From Synchiropus splendidus (Eukaryota; Chordata; Actinopteri; Syngnathiformes; Callionymidae), in contig NC_071335.1 of the NCBI RefSeq assembly GCF_027744825.2, positions 14,636,501-14,700,500 of the forward strand: a DNA stretch of 64,000 bases. Direction: 5' to 3'. The notes under the pieces are model-generated. The model made no database searches. It was given only the letters and a program-made list of their open reading frames with translations, and was not told where the DNA came from. This document shows positions 1 to 12,095 of this stretch, piece by piece (within the stretch, counting starts at the first letter, position 1; each line of letters starts with the position of its first letter). Made by a program: the position numbers and the translations under genes.

Positions 1-723
1 TTGGTTGATACAGCACCATGTGCCTCACACACACTGTATACAAAAGCTAAGCTAATGCTTCAAGCCACCAGCTGATCATGTTGATGATTGTTACCGTTAA
101 TAAAAAATAAATAAATAGTTAAAATATAATAAATAAAGAAAAAAATAAATTCATAGTCATGAGTTGTTATTGAAAACTTTGTCCATTTATTTCCCTTGTT
201 GCGCTCCTACACCACACGTGTGACTTCCTGACACCCACTCATATTCGACTCTTTGCATTTAGCATTCAGAAACCAGCTGTCCAAAACTGTTTGGCCTCTG
301 GGTGGCGGATGTTTCCCCCCAATTATCGAGCTGCCAATCATCCCCACAGCCGACGCTCCTCACACAAACATCGCAACACTGAGCTACGACAGGTTTATAC
401 AGATGTTAAATCAAGACACTGCACAATTTTGGCATCAAAAATGAGTGGCTGTGTCGTGCAGACGAGGTTGAGACAAATCCGTTCTATTTCAGCTTCAGTG
501 AGTTTCACTTGGAAGAAACGCCAGTCCAGCGCACGTGTATGGAGGCAATCCACACCAACATTATGTGGACATGTTGCTATATGCACCTTAGTTATTATCA
601 GTATGAAGACGTGGAACAGAAAAAAATGTTAAGTGGCCTTCAAATTGAATTTGGTAATGTGCACAGGGAGGCTGATCATTACTATGTGCATCATAAACGT
701 TGGCGTCCCACAGTCTACTAACA

Positions 724-782
724 CATGCAGTCGCAGGAGGCCCATATGTTTCCTAGCATGAGACTGAATTGGACAGACATTC
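724..782. repeat. Short dispersed repeat, copy 1 (partner at 3373-3422)
   Basis: This stretch and 3373-3422 share a diverged block: a CATGCAG/CAGATGCAGGA-like start, then TTTCCTAGCATGAGA and TGAAT with small differences. They are direct repeats 2.6 kb apart. I could not assign a family. Confidence 0.4.
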
Positions 783-2086
783 ATTGGATTAAATATGTTC
801 TTCTCAGCAGGCTTCAAGTCAAACAGAATAAGTCGATACATGTGTCCTTCCCCAGTGTCTGAGCTGTAGTGCTCAACACCTGAACAGGATTATCAAGACT
901 AAATCTGAAGTTGGGCAGAGAAGAAGGTTGAGGATCATGTGATATCGCTCATTGCAGTTATGGGTGCTGAAACAACATGGTTGGAGATGAAGATAGACCT
1001 GAAAGTGGACCACCATTTTATCGCTCATCTCCAGTATGATATGATCTTCCATCATTACAATACAGTTCTAACATGTACGCCGTTTCTACACTGCAGACTT
1101 ATTCCCACTTACACAGCTCCTTTATAAAGCAAAGATAATTCCAATGTTTCAGTTTAAAGTATGACCAGCTTAAAAGGAGTTTGTTCTCTGTTGAGTAATT
1201 GGGTGTGAAGATAACATGAAGGGAAGGCTTTATCTTTTAGCCCAGAGCTTTTCCGAATGGCAGAGAGGAGACAGAGGGTTTACGATTTTACTGAAGAGTT
1301 TTAAAACAAAGCTTTGCCATAATCAAGTGGAAGGATCTCGGTTATATACTGCACGATAGACAAACAGTTATTTACTTTTGTGGACGCCGGGCAAATCGCT
1401 CTTTTGAGTGAAGACACTGGTGGCCTCCGTTTATCTTTTTTTTTTTTTTTTTCCCTCAGAATACATGACACTTTCTTCAGAAGCTGCTGCTAGCATATCC
1501 TGCTAGTCGCTGTTGTGAAGTGAAACCACATTTGTTGGTTCAGTCAAGTCCAAGATTTTTAATACTCTGTCTTCATTTATTCATGGGGCCGATTCACTGA
1601 GATCACTTGTGGACTCATTTGTGCCCGACTTGGCAGCAGTACATGTTTGGAGAGACACGAGCCAGAAGAATCCAGCAGAGTCCTACAAGCCGAAAGGTCG
1701 TACCCTGTGGCGTTTATTGGACAGTCCTTGAAATAAAACACAAATTAAGTAGTGAGTATTACTGGCTCCACACTGCTAAAGATAGACGGTGTTTGCAAGT
1801 ACCTTCCGGATTAAATAAGACACACAAAGGTTTGTCGAGGGTAAATTAATGTACTTTTATTGTCTCCATTCAGAAAATGCAACCCAAATGTCATATTCAT
1901 TTTAGCAAATTTACTTGTCTTGGTTACACGTTGTGTGCTTATCTTTGTTTGAGAACACGCACAACATGTTCGGAAACCTGCTGCAGAGTGAATAAAAACC
2001 CTCTTTGCTATCACAGTATCCAACCTTAGATCCATGGGTGAAAATGGCTGAATGACATTTGTAGTCTTATATCCAGTGCTCTAAAA

Positions 2087-2532
2087 CAGTGGTCCCCGAC
2101 CCCCGGGCCGGGGACCGGTACCGGTCCGTGGATCAATTGGTACCGGGCCACACAAGACTAACCTTTATTTTGAAAAATGACCGGCTTCTCTTGGTTAAGC
2201 CTCAGTCACTTGAGAACCAAACTGTGAGCCGCAAGCTTGCAAAATGAGCCAGAAACAGCCGTCTTTGGAAAGTTTCTTTGCGAAGAGGAAAAGGCTCAGT
2301 GAAGAGACAGAAGAAGAGCCCACGACTTCCGTGAAGAAGAACGTTTTTAACAGACAATAGTTGGAGTTGTACTTGAAATATGGATTCGTCATGATCGGTG
2401 AGTCCCAGGTGCCAAACACGCAAACATGCAGAGGCCTTATCTGAAGGTTCAAAGTGGCAACTTCATACCACCCAGGCTTCAAATGGTCAAGAGTAGACTG
2501 GTCCGCGGTGATAAAAAGGTTGGGGACCACTG
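2087..2532. mobile_element. hAT-type DNA transposon remnant with near-perfect 8-bp target duplication
   Basis: The element opens with CAGTGGTCCCCGACC and closes with GGTTGGGGACCACTG, matching terminal inverted repeats. Its flanks are CTCTAAAA (2079-2086) and CTCTATAA (2533-2540), an 8-bp duplication with one mismatch, which is the length hAT transposases make. The GC-rich GGGCCGGGGACCGGTACCGG block just inside the left end is typical of a widespread vertebrate hAT family. At 446 bp it is far too short to be autonomous and keeps only the beginning of a transposase frame. Superfamily assignment is firm; the family name is not given because no library search was possible. Confidence 0.85.
2244..2360 (+). 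pseudogene. Decayed N-terminal piece of a hAT (BED-finger type) transposase
   Basis: Inside the hAT remnant an open frame of 38 codons starts MSQKQPSLESFFAKRKR and ends at TAG 2358-2360. A lysine-rich start of this style, followed by a short 'LELYLKYGF' motif directly after the stop (about 2361-2387), resembles the N-terminus of ZBED5/FAM200-like hAT transposases, where YLKYGF leads into the BED zinc finger. The finger, the catalytic domain and the dimerisation domain are all absent. The in-frame stop and loss of most of the protein make this a pseudogene fragment. The similarity is recalled family knowledge, not a search result. Confidence 0.55.
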
Positions 2533-3372
2533 CTCTATAAGGTGTCTCCCATTGCAAAAATGTCGCTTTTTGCATTTTTAGTATTGCATAGAAAATATAA
2601 AATAACCATCTGGTGTTTACATAAAATAAAATGAATAAACAAAAGCTCAGTCAAATGAGACTGAGCGCTATAGATGGGCTCATGAGCTCACATTTGGTAC
2701 CTGTGGGTAATCAGTATTCGCCGGTTGTTTCGAGGAGTACAAGCAAAATCCAAAATGTGAAAGTAATTAGGTCGAACATTTGAATGAATTAACTGTTGGC
2801 TCCGTGACATTGCACTTCTCTGGCCTTTTGACCCAAACAGCGCATCGCAGCATGCATACAAAACACAGCGGCACCACAGATACACAGCTAGATACTCAGC
2901 TGCAAGGAGGCGGGATGCTGCTTTCTATTCTTCATCCATCGCGCATGAGGAGGCTCCACTCATGTGTCTTTTAGGAATCTTATGACTCACGTATTTGACA
3001 GTTTGTATTTCTCATGTGTGCAAATGTAAGCTTGTGTACACCCTTGAATGGTGTGTTTGTAACATCATCTACCCATGTTGTTGGGCTGTGCTACTGCCAC
3101 CTACTCTCTTGTTCTCATTTGAAATGAATGGTATCAATGAGGAGCTCTAGAAGCTACTACGCTTAGTCCTCACAAGAATCTCATTAACCTGATGACAGCG
3201 TAGGGTCAAGGGACTCTCTTCCTGCAGTGATTAAATCTGCCCACACTGAGCACTGGTGTGAAGTAGTTGTGGTTGCAGTGAGTGGACCTTTCAGTCACCG
3301 ATACAACTGACTCCGTCTTTCTATGGACAGGCTCTGTGTCCTAGTGCAGCATAGTTATGGCATCCCACTGGA

Positions 3373-3422
3373 CATGCAGATGCAGGATGTGTTTTCCTAG
3401 CATGAGATTGAATGGTCCATGT
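3373..3422. repeat. Short dispersed repeat, copy 2 (partner at 724-782)
   Basis: Direct-orientation partner of 724-782, sharing the TTTTCCTAGCATGAGATTGAAT core with minor differences. It is probably a fragment of an interspersed element; family not recognised. Confidence 0.4.
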
Positions 3423-3796
3423 AGACGGTTCTGGTCCAAATGCAAACGTCCCTAAGATTTGTATGTGTTGTTGAGCGGCAGTGATTTCCTTCAGCATCTG
3501 TTTTTTCAGTGGGTCGCTCTTCTTTAATGGGCAGTTGGCACTAGGAATCTCCTTCACATGATCCAGTGAGCATCCACTCACCACCTCCGCACTTACTCAT
3601 CTTACTTTTTCCTTTTTTTTTTTTTGTCACCTCTTGCGTCTCTAATTGCTCCATTTTCACTCACTTCCCCTGAAAGTGAATTATATACGCCAAAATCAAG
3701 CTATTTTTCAAGGCAGTGTTTGATCCAATTCCATTATGTCCTGGTAATGTAAAGAACTCACTGAGCCACCCATTCATGAGACTCCTGTGTTGCCAA

Positions 3797-4229
3797 CTTG
3801 GCGACTTTGTCGCTAAATCTGGTGACTTTCCAAATCCTCTTGGCGCCGTTTTAAAATTGACGCGCAACAAATCTTTCCGGTCCTGTATCCGTGAGACGCA
3901 TCTCATGCCGCCGTCTTCCGCAAGCAGCGAGTTCCGCTGCGAGTATCAGCGCCGAAGCCCACGCAGGCGAAGGTCACTCTCATTCACTGAAATGTCTCAG
4001 AGAAGCCTCTGCTGCAGTTGGAGACCGGAACATACTGCAAATGAATCTGCACGCGCAACGCCACTTATGCAAATGAGGCAATGATTTCATTTAGCCACTG
4101 TACCGATCGCCAATAGCAAGTTCCCTCGCTGATGAATTTGTCGCCACTTTGGTTAAGATCCATTTCCTCTTGGCGACTTCTATTATGAAAAGCAACCAGC
4201 GACAAATCTAGTTTTTTTTCCGGTCCTGG
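3797..4229. repeat. Interspersed repeat with two direct ~90-bp units
   Basis: Two related blocks, about 3797-3885 and 4132-4229, share in order TTTGTCGC, CCTCTTGGCG, a GCGACAA/GCAACAAATCT segment and TTTCCGGTCCTG. The intervening 245 bp do not repeat. The GGCGACTTTGTCGCTAAAT style is common in fish interspersed repeats, but the class is unresolved. The short open frames crossing it are not supported as genes. Confidence 0.45.
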
Positions 4230-5134
4230 GTTCCACAATAACATCATTTAGCAGCTTCCAAACAGCCAGGCGCGACTTTCCTTCCTGAGGAGTCGGCAGC
4301 ACTGGGGAGACTCGCGGAGGCCATTATCAGGAAACACCTATCACCGTAATGTGACACTAACATAGTATGAGAAACACTGGAACAGCGGGAAATGAGCCAA
4401 ACACTCAAGGGAGGTTTGATCAGAGCCTTGTTTCAGAAAACAAATGAAATGAAGAGGTTACTGCACTTGAAGAGGTGACTTTTTATTAGATAGAGGCTGT
4501 TCACGTAAATATCATTGTTGTATATGGTATTAACAGCTTATTCACGCCAATATAGTGAACAGTCTAGTAATCTGAAAACACAGCAGGGGCAATGTAAATG
4601 AATATATTATAGCCATATTGTTTATTAAGCCCTTGCACATACAGTGGAATGTGTATTTAGTGCATCACGTTGGAGGCCTCTGTGCTCGTGCTGACCGACG
4701 CGTGTACGTTTCATCTCAGCGACAAGTGTTCATTGAGAGGGATGGACGACTGGCAGACGTCTGTTTATTATTGTGAAGTGCTAAGACTGTACACAGCTTC
4801 TGGTTAAACAAGGCAACTGCCTGAATCAGGCGTTTGTCGAATTGTACTCGGGAGTAAAACATCATAAATAAGAAGCTCTCAGGTGTGAGGTTTGTTTTAT
4901 TTTCTGCGGAAATATCCAACAGCTCGTCCTTCTTCTGCAAAGAGCCTCCAGGCTCCTTTGACATCTTCGCTCCCTAGAACGCTGTTATTGTTAAGACTGC
5001 ATGATTTCCTCGGATGCTTGTTAAACTGCGTCAAACTTTTGATTTGACTTTCATTTCACCAACTCCACTCTCGATTTTCTTGCGTCCCTTTGCCCCCAGC
5101 AGGGGCACGGAACACTGGTTTTAGTGGCTTAAGT

Positions 5135-5600
5135 CAGGGGTTCTTAAGCTTTTTTGATCTTGGGGCCCACCTTTCCCAGAACAAATGCACCATATTAAAT
5201 CTACTTACAGGTAAACAAACCAAAACTTTGTGAAATGACATGAAACCATGTGATCGTCGCAAAGATATTTATTTGTCAGAAAATTGGAAAAACTGAATAC
5301 AATTCTGAATAAAAGGAATATAGTAAAGACATGTCTAAATATCATAAAATAAAAATAATACATTTTATTTAGACTCCAAAGAAGATATAAATGAAGTGTA
5401 AATAAAAGTATCGCCATTTCAAAATATCTTCTTTTCAAGAACTTCTCCATAGTTGTTAACTATCACAGATTTACAGCTGTCAAGTCAATTCAGTGACACA
5501 CGACTGCCACCATATGTGGCTCATGTATTAAAACAGAGCGCCCACACGACCCAAAGATGTAAAGCAAAAAAACATCTAGCGGCCCTCTAGAACGCACTCG
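5135..5600. mobile_element. hAT-like DNA transposon fragment, copy 1 (second copy 46075-46655)
   Basis: The left end CAGGGGTTCTTAAGC resembles hAT termini. The body contains two blocks shared with 46075-46655: an AAACAAACCAAAACTTTGTG/GACATGAAACCATG block near 5213-5250, and an AGAACTTCTCCATAGTTG block near 5437 followed by a conserved GCCACCATATGTGGC-type segment. The spacing between the blocks is about 224 bp here and about 354 bp in the second copy, so this copy is internally deleted or the other carries an insertion. No clear right terminus was found. The small antisense frame here is AT-rich repeat sequence and is not a gene. Confidence 0.55.
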
Positions 5601-7895
5601 CACTTTTAATTCTTTGGATTCTGTTCACACTTTTGTGTCATGGAAAAACGTGTGGGTTGGTTTAACATTATACAGGTTTTATTTTTCTACAAACTCTTAT
5701 CTACTGACCATCAGGTGTGGTTCTCAGGAAGGCAGTCAGCGCTGGTCACATCTGCAGCTGCAATGCAGTGAGGGTAGGGAGTCCATGGAAACTTTGGGTT
5801 TACATGGTGGAAGTGTAAAGGTTTACTGACAGATGGTGAGCTTGGCAGCTTTTGACAGCATGAGGTGACATATTGGAATTGAACCAGCATGCACCAACCC
5901 ACTCACTGCCATGTTTTCAGCGAACACATTTCCGTCTGTGGTCAATATGCTCTGATCGACTTCCACTGCTTATTTCAGTCTAGAATTGTACTCAAGTGTG
6001 AAGCTGTGGGAAGATCCGACGGGGGAGAACATCCAGCTCATGTGCTTTCTAGTGAACATGTACTGCGCGTCTGAGTACTCAGCAGGTGTGCTGAAGATTT
6101 AAAGACATTAGATGAGGAAAGCCTATGACCCAGGAGGTAACCTTTGATGTGTTCGGAGAAAACCTGTGTACAGTCATCCATGTCGGATTGGGGAAAGCTG
6201 AAACACCTTTCATTGAGCACTCATGCATCATTGGGGAATCTCCTCTTGCCCTGATATTTGGCTGACAATGGCCTTCTCCCAGTAAAGACAGCGCCTTGAT
6301 ATGTTAAGTGGTTGGCAGCTGGTGCGAAGGTGGACTTCTTGGCTCCCATGCCTGCCGGAAGAACAAGAGAAGATGTGTACTTTTTTAAAGTATATTACTG
6401 AATATGTAGTCTTTCGAGATTTATGTTGCAGCTCGGTATTATTTATGCATGAACTCCGTGACTTTCCAAATGTTCCTTCAGAAATCATAAGTTACTGTTC
6501 AGAGGCAGAAAGTAGTGGGCAGATGTAGCTGCTTCTGTTTATAGATATGTTTCTGTGTCTATCTCTGAAACAAATGATCTTCTGTTTACCCTCCTCTGCC
6601 GTTCTCTCCCTCCTTCTCTGTTTCATTTTTGTTGACTCTATTTGCCTCCCTCATCTCAAGATTTATCACTTTGAAAGCTGAAAGCTGGGAGGTCGATTCT
6701 TACAGCAGCTTTTGGCACCTATCCTGAGACTGAGCTGCAATTTCTTCAAGCTTCTTTTCCTCCCCTTTATATGGCTGGTCGTTTCAATTGATCCATTTTG
6801 GTTACTCTTTTGAGTCCGTTTGAATGTCAAGGTATTGTGTTAGCATTTTCACATTTTAGTTAGAATTCATTTCACCTTTGAAACAGCTGTTTAGATTAAA
6901 TAATAGTCTCGGTGGGCCAAACTAGTATTTTTAAATATGCCTTTGGTTGGGCTTCAGTCCCCAATTTCTCTCACCACATTTGTTCGGTTTGGGGAATCTG
7001 AATGGTATTTGTCATTGTCTCGGGTTGTTGCAGTAATAAATATTTGCATAATGCACATTTGTCTGCTCCCCTGGTGATAAGACCGTAGAAATTGCAGGGT
7101 GCAACAACTGCACATGATAAAGGACACGGCAGCGCCGGTATTAAGAAAGAGCGGTAGACTGAGAGATATAGGGAGAGAAGGGGGGCATCGAAGAGAAGCT
7201 AAGCAGGTCTGCCCAAAGAGGTGCTTAAACCTGCTGACGTGTCGGTCTGGGGTGGTTTCTTGCAGGAGCTGCAATGCTAGTCAAAGTGGAGCGACGTGTC
7301 CCGAACTGCTCACTTGCTTGATCTTCATTTGTGCCTTACAAATTCAACGTAAACAGAAGCTGAAAACACGCGCTCCAGAACGTATTTAAAAAGATTACCT
7401 CTGGCGAGGATTCGTGTTTCTCTATGTGAAAAGAGGTAAACTGTGCAGAGACATTGGGATGTGTCATTGTATATTACAGGGACGCTTACGTCCTTTGTTC
7501 TCCAGAGAACATTTGTTTTTAGGAGAGGACATGTATTTGTAAGATTAAAACCAGAAATGCCGAGAGTAAAATCCAACAAAGGAAGGAGAACTGCGAATAC
7601 AAGGCATTGTAGGCATTGCAAGACTGAATAAAAACAAAAACCTCCATGACTCAAAAATAGTTTTTGGCTCATGGCAGAAACATATTGTCTTGACACGGAA
7701 AGCACTCTAGTTTAGGAAACCAGACATTCAGTTTGTAGGTGGACAGTCCGGTTTTTAACGTCACTCTAGACGCACATTTGTCCTTTATATCGGTGCACCT
7801 GAATAATATCTTGTTAATATCTTGGTCTCGGCTGGTGTGGTCTTGAGTACAACACTGTAAAACCCCATTTGCTGAAAGCAATGTCCAGTGATAAA

Positions 7896-8132
7896 TAGTG
7901 ATGGGTGGGTGATTCATGACACAGTACTGAGGTGTCACGAAACAGTGTCGTGATTTTCAGAGGCCACCAGATGGCAGTGTCATCTGTACAATGTTTGGAC
8001 TTGAACAGCTGATTCAGTGGTACCGCACATCATTTCTAAACCAAGAGCGCCATCTAGTGGCCTCTAAAAATGAGGACACTGTTTCATTGACCTCTCGGTA
8101 CTGTTCCATGATACCTCATGTACCCATCACTA
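7896..8132. mobile_element. Palindromic MITE copy 1, carrying paired CTCF-consensus motifs
   Basis: The 237-bp element begins TAGTGATGGGT and ends ACCCATCACTA. Its arms are long imperfect inverted repeats (CAGTGTC..ATTTTCAGAGGCCACC in one, GGCCTCTAAAAATGAGGACACTG in the other). CCACCAGATGGCAG at 7964-7977 and GCGCCATCTAGTGG at 8047-8060 are mirror-image cores. No convincing 8-bp target duplication is visible; a flanking TA is present on each side if the end is taken as GTGATGGG. Superfamily (hAT or Tc/mariner) is unresolved. A decayed second half-copy follows directly at 8134-8240. Confidence 0.75.
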
Positions 8133-9192
8133 GTGTCCCGATTTCCAGGCCACGAATGGTAATGTTTTGACTAGACCAAATAATCCAATGAAACCTCACA
8201 TCATCTCTAAACTAACAGCACCATATAGAGTGACTTTGTTTGCTATCGAGTGGTTAGAATAGCATTGATTATTACGGTGTGCTCCATCTAAAGGAGCTTC
8301 CACGACTGTCTGTCAAACATTGTATGTATAAGGAAAAGCACCAGATGGTCTTCCTTGAAGCAGCTAGTATATTACAATCATGGATCAAAATGTCTTTCAG
8401 TGAATAGAATCCAAACAGAGTCACTGTACATGGCTCTCAAGCATTCAGTGTGTGACAGTGGGTGACAAGTCACAGGCAAGATGGGGTATTTCTCCCGCAT
8501 AAAAACAACATCCTCAGAGTGACGCAGGAGTGGAACATACTGAACAGCAAGTAGTGACCAGGTTAACAGTGGGAGCTGGGCCAAGTCGAAGTCATGCATT
8601 GCTTTGGTTTCCTCTGTGCTGCATGTAAACCGAGAGAAGGTGATGCAATCTGACGTGGCGAGCTGCTGCCTTAGTCGGGCTACTCTCTGCATGTAATCGT
8701 AGTATGAGTCAGTAATATAGTTAATCTATGAGATTGTTATTACCCATTCTATGCATGTATTTGCTAGATACCCATCAGTATTTAAAACCTTCATAAACTA
8801 TTACAGTTAAAGCCTTGCACATTGTTAGAATGGTCGACATGGCCACCGTCAACCAACCAACCAGTACCCAGTCGTATACTATCAAATCTCACATTATGAG
8901 CTGAGATCAAAACTTGAGACTGTATCATATTAAGCACACAATCCATTGTAGAGGGGAATACTCACAGTCCATGGGTTTTAATTATTCACAATTCCTCAAA
9001 TTGGTCTCCTGTTTGCTCCTGTGGACATGGCCTCCCTAGCGCTAGGTCACAGCTAACGCTAGCTTGGTAGTCAAAACCAATCATTGGGCAACACCAAAAC
9101 AATATCAAATGATCCATAACAGCATGTTTTGTGTCCACAGTGAGTTGAATGTGCATTTAGTTTTAGTGATTCGATTGAATTCTTACAAAGTA

Positions 9193-9878
9193 CAGTGGTA
9201 CCTCGGTTTTCGAACATCCTGGACTTCAAACAACTTCAAACGAGTTCAAACAAAAATTTCGAGATTTTTTTGCTTCGGATTTCGAACAAAAATCCAGAAC
9301 TCCAACGCCCCCGAAATAAGCCGGAAAAAACATAACGTGCGTGGACCAATCAGCTGACCCACGACGCGCTCTGTTATTGTGTATAACGCAGCCTCTGTAT
9401 GCAGACGTGTCCCGTTAGCTACATTTACTGACTGTTTTTTCTTCATATTGAGGTGTAAAACCTTTCCTGTCTCCACACTGGACCGTGGTAGAGTGTCACA
9501 GGGGAGGTGCTCGCTCTCCAGGGTTTGATGTCCTGTTGTGGGCTGGAGCTGGGACAGGGATGAGGCGAGTCTGGAACAGAGCGTGACTTGGTTTATGACT
9601 TTGTCACAGCCAAACTGCACAGAAGCGCACATTCAGAGCTGGACACGCACCGGGCACCTCTTCACTTCTGGAGAGGCGTCACTCACTCGGCAACCCCTCC
9701 CACATGCAGCGGCCACACACATAGAGGAACAGCGCACCTGCAGCAGACACTCTACATTCACTCCTACAAAAGCCTATTTTAAGGCTTGGAACGCATTATT
9801 TCTTTTTCCATTCATTGTAATGGGAAAAATCGATTCAGATTTCGAACAACTTGCTTCTTGAACGGCCGTCTGGAATGG
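9193..9878 (+). mobile_element. pogo/Tigger-like nonautonomous DNA transposon, copy 1 (right end truncated)
   Basis: The left end is TA followed by CAGTGGTACCTCGGTTTTCG, the CAG-starting inverted repeat with TA target site typical of TcMar-Tigger/pogo elements. The body is the reverse complement of the complete copy at 27336-27931, very closely so across about 9530-9730, but the last ~20 bp that would complete the right inverted repeat are missing after 9878. Two overlapping frames of about 60-107 codons are open here. The same frames stay open in the other copy in a second reading phase as well, which reflects similarity of the copies rather than coding. No DDE transposase motif is seen. Confidence 0.7.
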
Positions 9879-10979
9879 ACACAAGAAACAAAAACAACAG
9901 CATAAAAGTGTGGAGATACCATCTGAACCTTCTGAAATCCACATCACATCCGAAGACCTTCTTTGCTGAACTAATGAAACCCAACAGAAGTTCTCAAAAT
10001 ATACAAGAACTTCACACAGAACTTAATTTTGCCTTGTACCTAGCACACAAGAATCGTTGTAAGAGTTGCCACCAAAAGTGTCCTTTTTGTGAAGATTAAG
10101 TTTCAGCTCGGACCTTTTCCATTAGTAAAGTGGTTGTTAGATTAAACAGAAAATGAAACCCAAACAATTTGTCTCCTTTAATGACGCTGCGTGTCCTGAC
10201 TGAGGGGGAGAAGTGAACGCATCATTCTTGATTTGCCTGTAGCCTTCAGCTAGTGCTCTATACCTGTATTTCAAACAAGAATTGATTCATCCTCGGTGAA
10301 TACCAAAATAAATCTCAATATGTTCGTGCCCTGAAGCAAAAGCAAGGAAATGGTAAAGTAAAACAGAAAAAAAATGCCACATTATCGTCACGCAATATGC
10401 AAAGTACACGTCTCAACGCGATTTCTTTCTCGCACTCCAAACAAAAGTTGCTCTGTCACTCATAATCTACATGAATAAACATTAGCAGCTGTTAAATATT
10501 TATAATTGACTCCTCTATTTATGTTTATTTGACTGGGAGTGCTTAAGTAAATATGACTCTTGCATACAGCAACACCTCCGAATGACTGAGTCCTCCTCTG
10601 AGTGAGTGAGATAGCGCTTGTTCATGTGCACTGCCCATTGAGCTGGAATAAATCGGACAGCATTACATCTGTCAGGCCGTGGAAAGCACCCACTGCTTTA
10701 AACAGAGTGGAAAAATAATATGTTGAAGCCCTCGACTGTTGTACAATAATTAATCCTGCGAGATTATTGAGGCAACTGCATGAAGACGGAGCATAGGTTT
10801 GGATTTTTTTTTTACTGGCTAGCTGATAATTTATGGTGAGTTGCGCGTGGCGGTGTAAACTCTGAAGAGTGAATAACAGCTCAGGACAGATCTGGAAAGA
10901 ATAACCTGTGATAAATGATGGAATGTTTCTCACTGGCCGTGTTCTTTTTCAAGCATCCGTCTTTGCTCTTCCCTTGTAG

Positions 10980-11067
10980 GACAGCCCGCTGATCCTGCAG
11001 TCGGACAGAAATGTGACTGTCAATGCTCGGAATGATAAGGGAGAGCTGACTGGTCAACTCACAGTAG
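10980..11067 (+). CDS. sgcz: zeta-sarcoglycan exon A (extracellular domain, glycosylation site)
   Basis: This 88-bp exon encodes 29 residues plus one base of the next codon. It follows a pyrimidine-rich acceptor (ttcccttgtAG, 10978-10979) and is followed by donor GTAAGA. The peptide starts [11 protein letters not shown] and runs through VTVNARN, then LTGQLTV. It matches the zeta-sarcoglycan segment beginning [18 protein letters not shown], where delta-sarcoglycan differs (GNALYFKSARN). The NVT at residues 11-13 is the conserved N-glycosylation sequon of the gamma/delta/zeta group. The protein is a type II membrane component of the sarcoglycan complex that links dystrophin to the extracellular matrix in muscle. 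The exon starts at a codon boundary (phase 0) and ends in phase 1, which exon B completes as glycine. Paralog choice rests on remembered human sequences. Confidence 0.9.
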
Positions 11068-11850
11068 GTAAGAACCCAACACAGGAGGTCAGCACACATG
11101 TCTATCCGCTGCTAAACCGCACAAAACAAATCTTATTTTGATCCATTTTCTTTGTTATTTATCATTCGCGTGGCTTGGGTGGGCTCAGATCCGTAATTGC
11201 ATTGTACCTCTCCCCCTCTGTCTGTTCTAAATCTGCCATCAATTTCCATTAGGCCTTCCCACAGATGCTGACAGCTGTACTGTTTTCTGACTACATCATT
11301 TTTTCTCAGGCTCTCATTGAATTAATGAGAAACGTGTGTATACCAGAACACATAACTCAATGGTCATAGAGCGGCATTAGCCATGACACATTCCGATGAA
11401 GAGCGATAAATCACCTGCAAGTTTCAAAAGTTGTACGCTAGAACTTTTTTATTTCCTTCAATAATCGAATTTCACATTCTTATAGACTAGTTTGCCATCA
11501 AAATGAATTTTGAAATGTTTGTATTGTTGAAGCTATTTCTGTTTAAAGATCCCTAAATGGCCTCTTCCCTCAAAACACTCCCTAAAGAACTACAATTATG
11601 GCCGCTGATGTGCTCCCAACAGGTATTATTTCGCGATAAAGCTAAATAAATTGACAAAGCCTTTGCCTTATTTTTTAAAGTACACAGGTTTCAGTTTCTC
11701 ATGTTTATTCAACTATACATAAATATGAGGAGGACAATTCTTTATTTTTTTGAGTGTGTTTTATTAGGCGAAGCAATTGTTGCTGTATTCATTTTTGGTT
11801 TAATGTTGTATTGCATATTTATTACACACAATAAATATGTAATATTTTAA

Positions 11851-12083
11851 AGGTAACGCTTTAAAATTGGGACCACAAGTACTATTAGTAAACTAATTCC
11901 TTCTTTATTTCCGGTTAATACTTGACAGTGCTGTCACACGAGAACTTTCGGTGACTATCCCAAGGTAAAATCTAGTCAGTCTTAACAAGACACTTCTCAA
12001 TAATGGCTAATATGCTGCAAATACACATAGGAATAAGTAGTTTATTTAGGGTAATAAATGTCCCCTAATCTAGAGTGAGACCT
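11851..12083. mobile_element. Short MITE with degraded terminal inverted repeats
   Basis: The left end GGTAACGCTTTAAAATTGG is an imperfect inverted match to the right end (reverse complement GGTCTCACTCTAGATTAGG). A 'GGTAACACTTTA..' start is shared by a large fish MITE group. At about 233 bp it has no coding capacity. It sits 12 bp from the next element, at 12096. Boundaries are good to about 5 bp. Confidence 0.55.
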
Positions 12084-12095
12084 CTCAGTTCAATG

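Larger units (their letters stand above)
1..10979 (+). other. sgcz: sgcz intron upstream of exon A (5' end outside window)
   Basis: No coding exon of sgcz or another gene could be recognised here. The exons encoding the cytoplasmic tail, the membrane segment and the start of the extracellular domain must lie upstream, because exon A opens in the middle of the extracellular domain. The stretch holds a hAT remnant (2087-2532), a duplicated repeat (3797-4229), a hAT-like repeat (5135-5600), a palindromic MITE (7896-8132) and a pogo/Tigger-like element (9193-9878). Open frames present here are short, lack splice-consistent homology, and several lie inside repeats. The intron assignment is inference from exon A's position in the protein. 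Confidence 0.6.

Noticed and set aside
4496..4573. CTGTTCAC..GTGAACAG inverted repeat as a possible small element
   Set aside because: Arms of only about 8-15 bp, no target duplication and no second copy in the window; too weak.
9538..9861. Open frame similar to one at 27346-27666 on the other strand, which might suggest a conserved protein
   Set aside because: Both lie inside copies of the same pogo/Tigger-like element, and two different reading frames are equally kept open, so similarity of the copies explains it.
9851..10099. 82-codon plus-strand frame with CxxC-like cysteines (KSCHQKCPFCED)
   Set aside because: It begins inside the transposon's truncated end and continues into intron without a splice-supported partner; the cysteine pattern is too short to mean a zinc finger.
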